From Dechloromonas sp. A34 (GTDB lineage: Bacteria > Pseudomonadota > Gammaproteobacteria > Burkholderiales > Rhodocyclaceae): 64,000 nucleotides of DNA. The stretch covers positions 1,674,001 through 1,738,000 of the forward strand of contig NZ_CP102486.1 of assembly GCF_026261605.1 (NCBI RefSeq). Direction: 5' to 3'. The notes beneath the pieces were generated by a model that saw nothing but the letters and a program-made list of their open reading frames with translations, ran no database searches and was not told the origin of the DNA. Made by a program: the position numbers and the translations under genes. Shown piece by piece: positions 16,946 to 25,631 of this stretch (positions are counted from its first letter, which is position 1; each line of letters begins with the position of its first letter).

Positions 16946-18034
16946 ATGAGCCTGATCAACGACATGCTGCGCAATCTCGAGGCCAAACGTCCCGACGATC
17001 TGGCCAGGCAGAACCTGCAAAGCGAAATCCGTTCGCTGCCGCCGGCCGCCACGCCGCGCCTGCGCCTGGGGCCAGTGCTCGCGCTGAGCAGCCTGCTGGC
17101 GCTCGCTCTCGGTGGCGCGGTGCTGCACCTCGATAGTCAACTGTTGCCGCTGCTCGGCATTGTCGAAACGCCGCCGCCAGCGGTCGCCGCGGTGCCGGCC
17201 CCGGTGGTGCTGCAACCTGCTGTTCCAGTCTTGACGCCGACCCCACCCGAGCTCCAGCCGGCCCCGGTCGCCGACGATCTGAAGCTGGCTCAGGGCTTGA
17301 GCGTACTGCCGATGCCGGCCGCGCCGGTGCTACCGGTGCCCGACCCAGTGGCGCCGCCGCGTGAGGTAAAACCGGAGGCGCCGCCGGCGAAGAGCGAAAC
17401 GGCAGCAATCAAGGTGGCCGCGACTACTTACGCCGGGCCGGTCTCGATCGAGAAAAGCCCGGTCCTGGCGACGCCGCGCGACCGTGCCGATGCCGAATAT
17501 CGCAAGGCGGAAACCACTCAGGCGACCGGGCGCAGCGGCGAGGCGACGGAAGCTCTGCGCGCCGCGCTGAAACATGACGCCGGCCATGTCCCGGCGCGCC
17601 AGGCCTTGCTTCGGCAGTTGCTCGACCAGCGCCGGTTCGAGGAGGCGATGAGCATGCTCCAGGAAGGCCTCGACCTGCAACCGATGCAGACCGGCTGGGC
17701 GATGTCTCTGGCCCGCCTGCAACTGGAACGCGGCGATGTGACGGCGGCCGACCGCACGCTGGGCCGCTCGCAGGACTATGGCGAAACTAATGCCGACTAT
17801 GCTGCTTTCCAGGGCCATCTGAAGACCAGGCTCGGGGCGCATCGGCTGGCGGTCGCCCACTACCAGCGCGCCGCCCGCCTGTCGCCCGGCGAAGGGCGTT
17901 GGTGGCTGGGCCTCGGTCTGGCCCAGGAGGCCGATGGCAAGGCCGCCGAGAGCAAGGAGGCGCTGCGCCGGGCGCTGGCGAGCGCGACCCTGTCCGGCGA
18001 ACTGACGGCGGTAGCCGAGCAGCATCTGCGCTAA
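16946..18034 (+). CDS. mshN: MSHA biogenesis protein MshN (TPR protein)
   Basis: 362-residue inner-membrane protein: N-terminal MSLINDMLRNLEAKR motif (shared with GspB/MshN-like proteins), transmembrane helix at about 40-60, a long Pro/Ala-rich periplasmic linker (about 75-170), then TPR-like repeats from about 185 to the end. ATG 16946 is chosen because that motif begins there; the open frame extends further upstream only as a shadow of mshM. It is the last gene of the MSHA locus. Confidence 0.9.
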   Translation: MSLINDMLRNLEAKRPDDLARQNLQSEIRSLPPAATPRLRLGPVLALSSLLALALGGAVLHLDSQLLPLLGIVETPPPAVAAVPAPVVLQPAVPVLTPTPPELQPAPVADDLKLAQGLSVLPMPAAPVLPVPDPVAPPREVKPEAPPAKSETAAIKVAATTYAGPVSIEKSPVLATPRDRADAEYRKAETTQATGRSGEATEALRAALKHDAGHVPARQALLRQLLDQRRFEEAMSMLQEGLDLQPMQTGWAMSLARLQLERGDVTAADRTLGRSQDYGETNADYAAFQGHLKTRLGAHRLAVAHYQRAARLSPGEGRWWLGLGLAQEADGKAAESKEALRRALASATLSGELTAVAEQHLR

Positions 18035-18186
18035 GCAACGCTGACCAAATGCCCCGGCGCTTGCCGCCTTGCCGTACTGCTCGTGCTATCTTCGGCGACG
18101 TCATATCAGCACTCGCTGTTTTTGACCAAGGTTCAAGACGGCGCCGGGAAAATCCCGACAATGGGCCAGTCTTTCAGGAGCTTATC

Positions 18187-18663
18187 GTGCGTATCTGGAT
18201 CTTGCCTTTCCTCGCTTTCCTGTTTTTGTTGAACCCGGCCCGGGCCCAGACCGGGGCTGGCGAACTGCCCATCCACCAACTGGCGCGCGAGGGCAGCGGG
18301 GCCGAGATCAGTAGTCTGCTCAAGGCCGATCCGGCGGCGCGCGACCAGCGCACCGCCCTCGGTTCGACGCCGCTGCATCTCGCCGCGATGAACCCGGATC
18401 GCAGCGCGATGGCCGCGCTGCTGGCCGCCGGGGCCGATCCCAATGCCCGTGACGGCGAGGGTTCGACGCCGATCCACATGGCGGCCTACGCCAGTCGGGC
18501 CGCGCATGCCCGCCAACTGCTCGAGGCCGGGGCCGATCCGCTGCTCAAGAACAACCAGGGACGCGATGCGACGGCGATGGCGCGCAAGGTCAAGGCCGAC
18601 GAGGCGGCCGGCGTCATTTCGCTGTGGCTGCTCAAGGGCTGCAAGGCTGGCAAGCCATGCTGA
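18187..18663 (+). CDS. exported ankyrin-repeat protein
   Basis: 158 residues starting at GTG 18187, with AGGAG about ten bases upstream. Signal peptide at about 1-20 (ends NPARAQ), then three to four ankyrin repeats, clearest in STPLHLAAMNPDR and STPIHMAAYASR with GADPNARD and GADPLLKN turns. Ankyrin proteins mediate protein contacts; no partner is evident. The stop overlaps the next gene (ATG within its last codons), which suggests co-translation with the DUF411-like protein. Some bacterial periplasmic ankyrin proteins protect catalase; nothing here shows such a role. Confidence 0.8.
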   Translation: MRIWILPFLAFLFLLNPARAQTGAGELPIHQLAREGSGAEISSLLKADPAARDQRTALGSTPLHLAAMNPDRSAMAALLAAGADPNARDGEGSTPIHMAAYASRAAHARQLLEAGADPLLKNNQGRDATAMARKVKADEAAGVISLWLLKGCKAGKPC

Positions 18664-19151
18664 AACGCCTAGCCCTGCTGGCGCTGTTGCTGACCACCTT
18701 TCACGCCGGCGCCGAGGAAAGCCTGCCGCCGCTCACGCTCTACACGCCGACCGTCTGCCTGGCCTGCATCGATTACGCCGAACATCTGCGCGCCGCCGGC
18801 TTTACCGTGACCGTCACGGCGACTGACAACATGGCGGCGGTCAAACGCCGCCTGAAAGTACCGAAACATCTGGCCGCCGAGCCGAGCGCGATGGTCGCCG
18901 GCTATTTCGTCGAGGGCCACGTGCCGGCCGACGACATCAAGGAGTTGCTGCGCGAGAAGCGCAAGGCACGCGGCTTGGCCGTACCCGGCCTGCCGCTCGG
19001 GGCCCCGGGCCGCGAATATTCCAATCCGACCTGTGATACCGCCTGCACTGTGCTCGATGGCGACACCGGTACGGGCCGGGTGCGCCGCGAACTCTATGAG
19101 ACGCTGCTCGTCAAGCCGGACGGCGACACCTCGATCTACGCCCGGCACTAG
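18657..19151 (+). CDS. DUF411-like periplasmic metal-associated protein
   Basis: 164 residues with signal peptide at about 1-19 (LALLALLLTTFHAGA). The middle part follows DUF411 (CopG-type): a thioredoxin-like beginning YTPTVCLACIDYAEHL with CxxC, then AAGFTV, VKRRLKVP, GYFVEGHVPADDIKELL and ARGLAVPGLPLGAPG. DUF411 proteins normally carry a CGCC site and are linked to copper handling; here the site is VCLAC. A C-terminal extension of about 50 residues with NPTCDTACTV has two more cysteines. Metal role is inferred from the family. Confidence 0.75.
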   Translation: MLKRLALLALLLTTFHAGAEESLPPLTLYTPTVCLACIDYAEHLRAAGFTVTVTATDNMAAVKRRLKVPKHLAAEPSAMVAGYFVEGHVPADDIKELLREKRKARGLAVPGLPLGAPGREYSNPTCDTACTVLDGDTGTGRVRRELYETLLVKPDGDTSIYARH

Positions 19152-19202
19152 TGCCAGCCTTCGCTTTTGTGGCATTAATGCCAGCCTTTGAATTTGTGGC
19201 AT
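19151..19202. repeat. two tandem 25-base hairpin repeats between convergent genes
   Basis: Copies at 19151-19175 and 19178-19202 share 20 of 25 bases. Each contains TGCCA...TGGCA, so each can fold as a small hairpin. They fill the gap between the DUF411-like gene and the convergent flavoprotein gene. They may act as a bidirectional transcription end, although no T-run follows. Confidence 0.6.
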
Positions 19203-19211
19203 CGGGCGGTG

Positions 19212-20465
19212 TCAGAGCAGCGCCGCCGGGCCGAACAGCTCTTCGTGGCGGGCGTTGAGCCAGGCATCGTCCTCACCCTGCGGATTGTTTTCCCGGGTCT
19301 GGCTCATGCTTTGGACTAGGACCCCGTCGCCGCGCACCCGGTAGCGGGTGTCGATGCGGGTGAACTGGGCTGGCGCCAGGTTCAGGTAGGCGAAGCAGGT
19401 GCTTTCCGGCAGTGCCGGTTCCGGTGCCTTGCCATCCAGTCGGCCGAGAATCTCGGTGGCGGCGATCTGCCCCATGCGGCTGGCCAGTTGTCCGGTTTTC
19501 GGATAGTGGCCGAACAGCGGCGACACTGCGCCGACGCTGTCGCCGATCACGAAAATCCGCTCGTCGCCGGCCAGGCCAAAATGCCGCGGATCGACCGCCG
19601 CCCAGGTGCTGTCCCGGCCGCTCAGTCCGGCCTGGCGGCAGAGCGGGGCGGCCGTCTGTGGCGGCATGATGATGGCGTCCGCGAAGCGGATCTCGTCGAT
19701 GTCCAGCGTCGCGACCCGGCGGTAGGGGTCGAGTTGGCGCAGCCGGGTGTTGGGCAGGTAGGTGACCTGGTCGCGGAAGAATTCGCCGAACACCCGCTGA
19801 TAGCCGGGCCATGGCGCATTCGGCTCGACCAGTGTGAGATGGGCCTTGAGACCGCGCGACTTGATGCTCTGGGCGATGATCATCGCCCGTTCATAGGGCG
19901 CTGGCGGGCAACGGTAGGGGGCGAACGGGATGGTCATCAGGAACTCGCCGCCGGCGAATTCGCCGAGTTTGCGTTGCAGCGTCGCCAGCTCGCTGCCGGC
20001 GGTATAGGCGCTCGGGAAAAGCTGGCGGGTCTCGCGGGCCGCTGCCTGGTCGCCATCGAACAGTGCCGCATCGTCTTCGCCGATGCCGGCCGAGACGACC
20101 AGCCAGTCGTAGGGGAAAGATCCGGCCGTGGTGATGACCTGGCGCTGTGCGCGCTCGATGGCGAGGACCTCGGCCTGCACGAAGTGGTAGTCGAGGGCCG
20201 CGGCGGCTGCCCGATAGTCCTGGTGCAGGCGGCGCCCGTCGTCGAGGCCGGCCAGCCAGCGGTTGCCCAGCGCCTGCGACACGAAGGCCGCCTGGCGCTC
20301 GACAAGCAGCACCTCGCAGCGTTTGGCCAGGTGCCTGGCGGCGGCCAGTCCGCCCCAGCCGCCGCCGATGACGATGGCCCGCGGGCGAGCCGGGGTGGCG
20401 CGGATGGCCGGCGCACAGAGCGTGCATCCGGTGGCGAGCAGGAACTGGCGGCGGGTGAGCGACAT
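19212..20465 (-). CDS. flavocytochrome c sulfide dehydrogenase-type flavoprotein (FccB/SoxF-like), no cytochrome partner
   Basis: 417-residue FAD protein exported by the Tat pathway (SLTRRQFLLATG at residues 2-13). A Rossmann FAD motif AIVIGGGWGGLAAARHL lies near residue 30. The YRCPPAPYERA segment carries a Cys and a second Cys occurs in ESTCFAYLN near the C-terminus; in FccB proteins a redox-active disulfide connects cysteines at such positions. FAD-binding GDSVG lies near 310. Predicted role: periplasmic oxidation of sulfide or a related substrate. No fccA cytochrome gene is adjacent, so the electron acceptor is unknown. Confidence 0.82.
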   Translation of the reverse strand: MSLTRRQFLLATGCTLCAPAIRATPARPRAIVIGGGWGGLAAARHLAKRCEVLLVERQAAFVSQALGNRWLAGLDDGRRLHQDYRAAAAALDYHFVQAEVLAIERAQRQVITTAGSFPYDWLVVSAGIGEDDAALFDGDQAAARETRQLFPSAYTAGSELATLQRKLGEFAGGEFLMTIPFAPYRCPPAPYERAMIIAQSIKSRGLKAHLTLVEPNAPWPGYQRVFGEFFRDQVTYLPNTRLRQLDPYRRVATLDIDEIRFADAIIMPPQTAAPLCRQAGLSGRDSTWAAVDPRHFGLAGDERIFVIGDSVGAVSPLFGHYPKTGQLASRMGQIAATEILGRLDGKAPEPALPESTCFAYLNLAPAQFTRIDTRYRVRGDGVLVQSMSQTRENNPQGEDDAWLNARHEELFGPAALL

Positions 20466-20681
20466 GGGCCTAGCTTAGAGCCTCGCGCCCGGACCGGAAA
20501 TGATCGAAAGCAATTTATCCGGCCGGAAATTCGGCTTGAGAGCACCTTTCGCCTGCCGGCAAGGCCCCGTGGCTGTAGCCGGCCGCGCTTTCCGGGGTTA
20601 TCCTTGACGGGCTGTCTGTTGTCCAATCCGGGGCCGCGAATCTCATCCGGCCAATCGTCGCCCGTCGAACCCTAGCGAACC

Positions 20682-21368
20682 ATGAATCCACAAGATAATT
20701 CCGTCGTCTTCGGCACTGAAGACATTCTGCGCAGTCTGTGCAATTCGGTGACCAAGGTATTGAGCATCGCCACCCACAGCCAGATTCGCTATTCCGGCAT
20801 GGTTCAGCGCATCACCAAGACCTGCCTGAAACCGGACATCGGCTGTTTCGTGCTCTTCGACGGCGGCTTCTCCGGGCTCGTCGTCACCAACTTCTCGGCC
20901 CAGGCAGCCATGGAACTCTACGAGAGCTACATGCTGAACATGGGCATGGCGAAGAGCGAACTGGCCGGCTCACATACCTCGGACGAGGTCAGCAACGTGA
21001 TGGGCGAACTGATGAACCAGATCGTCGGCGACTTTACCAGCAAGGTGGCGCGCGAACTGCAGACCCATATCACCCAGAACCAGCCCAAGATGCTGGCGCT
21101 GAACAAGCAGGTCATGCTCAGCGTGGACACCAATCTCGACCAGCCCGAATCGCGCCGGGTGACCTTCTTCACCGGCCGCAACAATATTTTCTATCTCGAG
21201 CTGGCGATCGACCGCACCGAGTTTATCAAGCTCAACGATTTCGAAACCAGCGAAGTCACCGATCCCGACGAGTTGATCGCCCAGGCCAATGCGGCGCCGG
21301 CCGTTGCCTCAACCCAGCCGGAAAGCGCCAGCGAGCAGGACGAATTCCTGCGTTCCCTCGGCATGTAA
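20682..21368 (+). CDS. DUF3334 family protein (CheX-like fold)
   Basis: 228 residues, no signal or transmembrane segment. The segment SDEVSNVMGELMNQIVGDF resembles the E..N..GE..N...G helix of CheC/CheX phosphatases, which DUF3334 proteins partly share. The C-terminus is acidic and flexible and ends DEFLRSLGM. Function unknown; a link to chemotaxis or surface motility is only an inference. The 216-base gap upstream, shared with the divergent flavoprotein gene, must hold promoters for both; no clear boxes are seen. Confidence 0.65.
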   Translation: MNPQDNSVVFGTEDILRSLCNSVTKVLSIATHSQIRYSGMVQRITKTCLKPDIGCFVLFDGGFSGLVVTNFSAQAAMELYESYMLNMGMAKSELAGSHTSDEVSNVMGELMNQIVGDFTSKVARELQTHITQNQPKMLALNKQVMLSVDTNLDQPESRRVTFFTGRNNIFYLELAIDRTEFIKLNDFETSEVTDPDELIAQANAAPAVASTQPESASEQDEFLRSLGM

Positions 21369-21384
21369 GCCTGGCTGGAAAGCC

Positions 21385-22002
21385 CTAGCGGGCTGGCAGT
21401 CTGGCCAGCTGGCGGTCATGCCAGGTGGCCAAGAGGCTGATCGCCAGGCCGGCGCCGAGCAGGGCCATGAACATGTCGGATTGGGTGTCCCAGACATCGC
21501 CCTGGGTGCCGAGAAATTCATCGGCGCCCTGGCCCATCCACAGCGCGGCAGCCCATTCGATCATTTCGTAGACGGCACTGATCGCCAGCGCGATACAGAC
21601 GCAGAGGAAGGCGGTCATCCGCCGGCCATTGACGTGGGCGCCGCGGATCAGGATTTCGCGGGCGGCCAGGGCCGGGACGAAACCCTGCATGAAGTGCCCG
21701 ATCTTGTCGTAGGGATTGCGTGCCGTGCCAAGCAGGTCCTGCAGCCAGAAGCCGAACGGGACGCGGGCGTAGGTGTAGGCGCCACCGCCGATCAGGACCA
21801 GGGCATGGGCGGCGATCAGCACCGTCAGTAGCGTGGTCAGCGGGTAGCTGCGACGCGTGGCGACCAGCAGGGGCAGGGCGATCAGCACCGGGGCGACTTC
21901 CATGAGCCAGGTCAGGCGGTCGAAGGGGGCGAGGCCGGAGACGATCAGCGCCGCGACGATGAGCCCGGCGAGTGCGGCGTTGAGCGTATCCCGGCTGTCC
22001 AT
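21385..22002 (-). CDS. DUF2238 (YjdF-like) inner-membrane protein
   Basis: 205 residues with about six hydrophobic segments and the family motif NPYDKIGHFMQGFVPAL, followed by AISAVYEMIEWAAAL and a DVWDTQSDM segment. Function is unknown for the family. ATG 22002 lies one base downstream of the recQ stop, so it is probably the last gene of the recQ transcript. Confidence 0.82.
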   Translation of the reverse strand: MDSRDTLNAALAGLIVAALIVSGLAPFDRLTWLMEVAPVLIALPLLVATRRSYPLTTLLTVLIAAHALVLIGGGAYTYARVPFGFWLQDLLGTARNPYDKIGHFMQGFVPALAAREILIRGAHVNGRRMTAFLCVCIALAISAVYEMIEWAAALWMGQGADEFLGTQGDVWDTQSDMFMALLGAGLAISLLATWHDRQLARLPAR

Positions 22003-22003
22003 C

Positions 22004-23818
22004 TCAGCCTTCGTTGCGGATCAGGGCGAGCAGTTCCTCGCCGTAATGTTCGATCTTGGCGCTGCCCATGCCGGTGATGCCGGCCAGCAGGCCATGGCTG
22101 ACCGGGCGCACTTCGGCCAGTTCGCGCAGGGTCTTGTCGTGCAGGATGACGTAGGCCGGCACCCCCTGTTCGCGGGCGGTATCGCCGCGCCATTTGCGTA
22201 GCAACTGGAACAGCGCTTCGTCGGCCGGCGCCAGGTCGCTGACCACGGTGCTGCTGCTGCGCGACGGCGTCGCCTTGCGTTTGGCCGGCCGGCGCAATTG
22301 GACCTGGCGTTGGCCTTTGAGGACTTCGCGCGCGGCGTCGGTCAGTTGCAGGGCGCCGTGCTCGGCCATGTCGACATGGACCAGGCCGGCGGCGGCCAGC
22401 TGGCGGAAGACGCTCTTCCAGGCGTGGTCGTCGAGTTCCGAACCGACGCCGAAGGTCGGCAACTGGTCGTGGTTCCACTGCTTGACCTTGTCGGTCGCCT
22501 TGCCGCGCAGGAGGTCGGTCAGGTGGCTGACGCCGAAGCGCATGCCGGTACGGAAGATGGCCGACAGCGCTTTCTGCGCGGCCAGCGTGCCGTCCCACAG
22601 TTCCGGCGGGTCCTGGCAGACGTCGCAATTGCCGCAGGTCTGGCGTTCCTCGCCGAAATAATTCAACAGCACCTGGCGCCGGCAGCGCGGCGCTTCGCAA
22701 TAGGCGAGCAGGGCGGTCAGGCGTTGCGACTCGAGGATCTTCTGGCCCTCGCCGGCGCCCGATTCGGCGATCCGCGAATGCTGCAGCGCGACGTCCTGCA
22801 TGCCATAGGCCATCCAGGCTTCGGAGGGCTCGCCGTCACGGCCGGCGCGGCCGGTTTCCTGGTAGTAGGCCTCGATGCTCTTCGGCAGGTCGAGGTGGGC
22901 GACGAAGCGGACGTCCGGCTTGTCGATGCCCATGCCGAAGGCGATCGTAGCGCACATGACCAGGCCTTCCTCGCGCAGGAAGCGACGCTGGTTGGCGGCG
23001 CGCTCCGGGGCGGGCAGGCCGGCATGGTAGGGCAGGGCCGGATAGCCCTGGGCCGACAGCCACTCGGCCGTTTCCTCGACCTTCTTGCGCGACAGGCAAT
23101 AGACGATGCCGGCCTGGCCCTTGCGGCCGGCCAGGAAGCCGAGCAACTGCTTCTTGGCATTGTCCTTTTCGACCACGGTGTAGCGGATGTTCGGGCGGTC
23201 GAAGCTGGACAGGAAAACGCGGGCTTCGCCGAGGCCGAGCCGGGTCAGGATTTCGTTGCGCGTCGCCTGGTCGGCGGTGGCGGTCAGCGCGATGCGCGGC
23301 ACTTGCGGGTAGCGCTGATGCAGAGCGCTGAGCTGCAGGTATTCCGGGCGGAAATCATGGCCCCATTGCGAGACGCAGTGCGCCTCATCGATCGCGAACA
23401 GGGCGAGCTTGCCGGCTTCGGACAGGGCGTCGAGCATGGCCAGCGTGCGATCGAGCAGCAGGCGTTCGGGGGCGATATAGACGAGGTCGAGATTGCCGCT
23501 GAAGATGGCCTGCTCGACCGCCTGGGCTTCGCGCCAGTCGAGCGTCGAATTCAGGCAGGCGGCCTTGACGCCGAGTTGGATCATCGCGTCCACCTGGTCC
23601 TGCATCAGCGCGATCAGCGGCGAGACGACGACAGCACAGCCCGGGCGAAGCAGGGCGGGAATCTGATAGCAGAGGCTCTTGCCGCCGCCGGTCGGCATCA
23701 GCACCAGGGCATCGCCGCCGCCGGCGACGTGGCCGATGATCTCGGCCTGGGCACCGCGGAAGGCGGGATAGCCGAAGATATCGCGCAGCAGGCCGAGGGC
23801 CTTGGTGTCGGTCGTCAC
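22004..23818 (-). CDS. recQ: ATP-dependent DNA helicase RecQ
   Basis: 604-residue 3'-5' DNA helicase used in recombination and repair. The start is GTG 23818 ([17 protein letters not shown]); a much longer open frame upstream only mirrors lpxH. Visible: [10 protein letters not shown] (Walker A), [14 protein letters not shown] (motif II plus the aromatic-rich loop), [16 protein letters not shown], then the zinc site ([19 protein letters not shown]) and an HRDC domain ([13 protein letters not shown]...). Length matches E. coli RecQ. Confidence 0.95.
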   Translation of the reverse strand: MTTDTKALGLLRDIFGYPAFRGAQAEIIGHVAGGGDALVLMPTGGGKSLCYQIPALLRPGCAVVVSPLIALMQDQVDAMIQLGVKAACLNSTLDWREAQAVEQAIFSGNLDLVYIAPERLLLDRTLAMLDALSEAGKLALFAIDEAHCVSQWGHDFRPEYLQLSALHQRYPQVPRIALTATADQATRNEILTRLGLGEARVFLSSFDRPNIRYTVVEKDNAKKQLLGFLAGRKGQAGIVYCLSRKKVEETAEWLSAQGYPALPYHAGLPAPERAANQRRFLREEGLVMCATIAFGMGIDKPDVRFVAHLDLPKSIEAYYQETGRAGRDGEPSEAWMAYGMQDVALQHSRIAESGAGEGQKILESQRLTALLAYCEAPRCRRQVLLNYFGEERQTCGNCDVCQDPPELWDGTLAAQKALSAIFRTGMRFGVSHLTDLLRGKATDKVKQWNHDQLPTFGVGSELDDHAWKSVFRQLAAAGLVHVDMAEHGALQLTDAAREVLKGQRQVQLRRPAKRKATPSRSSSTVVSDLAPADEALFQLLRKWRGDTAREQGVPAYVILHDKTLRELAEVRPVSHGLLAGITGMGSAKIEHYGEELLALIRNEG

Positions 23819-23822
23819 GGGT

Positions 23823-24560
23823 TCAGGCCTGTGCTTCGGGCAGGATGGCTTCGCGATAGAGCACGTCGCCGTCCCAGACCAGGGCTTCGCCGCGGTCTTC
23901 GTGCCAGTCGGCGAGCACCCAGCGTTCGACGTGGATGCCGTCGACGATGTGGTCGTGCCGGGCCGGCCGGTGGGTATGGCCGTGGATGAAGGTGGCGTAG
24001 CCGTGTTCGCGCAGGAATTCGTCGGTGGCGACCAGTTCGAGGTCGCTGTAGGGATCGTCCTTGCCGCGCTGACTGGCCTCGCTGACTTCGCGCATGTGGG
24101 TGGCGATGGCCCGGCGTTCGGCCAGCGGCTTGGCGAGCAGGGCGGCCTGCCACTCGGGATTGCGGACTTGGGCACGGAAGGCCATGTAGGCGGTGTCGTC
24201 AAGACACAGCGCGTCGCCGTGCGCGAGCACGAACTGCCATTCCGGTGTGGACAGGACGTAGGGATCGCCGATCAGCTTGACGCCGCTTGCCGCAGCAAAG
24301 CCGGGGCCAAGCAGGAAGTCGCGGTTGCCGTGCTGGAGGCTGATGCGCAGGCCGGCATCGGACGCGGCGCGCAGTGCGGCGACGATGCCGGCGTGGTAGG
24401 GCTCGTCGATATCGTCATCGCCAACCCAGGCTTCGAACAGATCGCCGAGGATGAACAGTTCCTCCGCCTCCCGGGCGCGCCCGGCGAGAAAGCCAAGGAA
24501 CAAACAAGTCGCCCCGGGTGACCGGGGCGACAGGTGCAGATCGGAAATGAACAGGATCAA
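23823..24560 (-). CDS. lpxH: UDP-2,3-diacylglucosamine diphosphatase LpxH
   Basis: 245-residue calcineurin-like phosphoesterase that hydrolyses UDP-2,3-diacylglucosamine to lipid X in lipid A synthesis at the inner membrane. Metal-site motifs: FISDLHLSP (DxH), [21 protein letters not shown] and HGHTHRPA. The start is TTG 24560, overlapping the ppiB stop as TTGA; no ATG is available near the conserved N-terminus. ppiB-lpxH is a common gene pair in proteobacteria. Confidence 0.94.
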   Translation of the reverse strand: MILFISDLHLSPRSPGATCLFLGFLAGRAREAEELFILGDLFEAWVGDDDIDEPYHAGIVAALRAASDAGLRISLQHGNRDFLLGPGFAAASGVKLIGDPYVLSTPEWQFVLAHGDALCLDDTAYMAFRAQVRNPEWQAALLAKPLAERRAIATHMREVSEASQRGKDDPYSDLELVATDEFLREHGYATFIHGHTHRPARHDHIVDGIHVERWVLADWHEDRGEALVWDGDVLYREAILPEAQA

Positions 24561-25048
24561 ACGATTTCGGCCTTCTCGATGATCACGTCCTCGGCCGGCA
24601 CGTCCTGATGGAAGCCCTTGTTGCCGGTCTTGACGGCGCGGATCTTGTCGACGACGTCCATGCCTTCGACCACTTCGCCGAACACGCAATAGCCCCAGCC
24701 CTGGCCGGACGGCGACTTGAAGTCGAGGAAGTCGTTGTCGACGGTGTTGATGAAGAACTGGGCAGTGGCCGAGTGCGGGTCATTGGTGCGGGCCATGGCG
24801 ATGCTGCCGCGCTTGTTCTTCAGGCCGTTGGCGGCCTCGTTCTCGATCGGGGCCTGGCACGGCTTCTGGTTCATGCCCGGCTCCATGCCGCCACCCTGGA
24901 TCATGAAGTTCTTGATGACGCGGTGGAAAATGGTGTTGTCGTAATGGCCGGCCTCGACGTAGGCGAGAAAGTTGGCGACCGTCTTCGGGGCCTTCTCGGC
25001 GTCTAGGTTCAGAGTGATGACACCGTGGTTGGTGGTGAGCTTGATCAT
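24557..25048 (-). CDS. ppiB: peptidyl-prolyl cis-trans isomerase B (cytoplasmic cyclophilin)
   Basis: 163 residues, no signal peptide, starting at ATG 25048 with AAGGA about ten bases upstream. Cyclophilin active-site residues are visible in [18 protein letters not shown] and [15 protein letters not shown] segments (here [13 protein letters not shown]), with [18 protein letters not shown] downstream. It is the cytoplasmic paralogue of the gene just upstream and overlaps lpxH by 4 bases. Confidence 0.95.
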   Translation of the reverse strand: MIKLTTNHGVITLNLDAEKAPKTVANFLAYVEAGHYDNTIFHRVIKNFMIQGGGMEPGMNQKPCQAPIENEAANGLKNKRGSIAMARTNDPHSATAQFFINTVDNDFLDFKSPSGQGWGYCVFGEVVEGMDVVDKIRAVKTGNKGFHQDVPAEDVIIEKAEIV

Positions 25049-25058
25049 GGGGGAGTCC

Positions 25059-25631
25059 TTATTTTTCGGAAATGATTTTGACGCTCTGGATGACCACGGG
25101 GGTCGTCGGAACGTCTTGGTAATAGCCAGCGTTGCCGGTCGGCACCTTGGCAATCTTGTCGACCACGTCCATGCCCTGGGTCACCTTGCCGAAGACGGTG
25201 TAGCCCCAGCCGCGCGGATCGGCGGAGGTGCGGTGGTTCAGGAAGTCGTTGTCCTTGAGGTTGATGAAGAACTGGACGCGGGCCGAATGCGGATCTTGGG
25301 TGCGCGCCATGGCGACGGTGCCGCGGTCGTTCTCCATGCCGTTGGTGGCTTCGTTCTGCAGGGCCGGGGTCAGTACCTTCTTCTCTTCCATGGCCGTGCT
25401 GAAACCGCCACCCTGGATCATGAAGCCGTTGATCACGCGATGGAAAATGGTCGACTCATAAAAGCCGTGCTTGGCGTTGTAGAGGAAGATCTCGACGGTC
25501 TTCGGTGCCTTCTCTGGGAACAGTTCCAGCGTGATCTTGCCCAGGTTGGTCGTCATTTCGACGGTCGGGGCGGCCCACACGGCCAGCGACGCCAGCAGGC
25601 CGGCGGCCAGGGCGGAGATATTTTTCAGCAT
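25059..25631 (-). CDS. ppiA: periplasmic peptidyl-prolyl cis-trans isomerase A
   Basis: 190-residue cyclophilin with a signal peptide ([20 protein letters not shown], cut before APTVEM). Active-site segments [18 protein letters not shown] and [13 protein letters not shown] are complete. ATG 25631 follows AAGGAAG and overlaps the stop of the L,D-transpeptidase gene by one base, so it is co-translated with it. A role in folding envelope proteins is inferred from location. Confidence 0.94.
   Translation of the reverse strand: MLKNISALAAGLLASLAVWAAPTVEMTTNLGKITLELFPEKAPKTVEIFLYNAKHGFYESTIFHRVINGFMIQGGGFSTAMEEKKVLTPALQNEATNGMENDRGTVAMARTQDPHSARVQFFINLKDNDFLNHRTSADPRGWGYTVFGKVTQGMDVVDKIAKVPTGNAGYYQDVPTTPVVIQSVKIISEK

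Noticed and set aside
19151..19202. CRISPR array
   Set aside because: Only two units with a 2-base spacer; no spacers or cas genes.
22298..23989. Long plus-strand open frame (563 codons) over recQ
   Set aside because: It is antisense to recQ, whose motifs are complete; the frame is open only because of GC-rich codon use.
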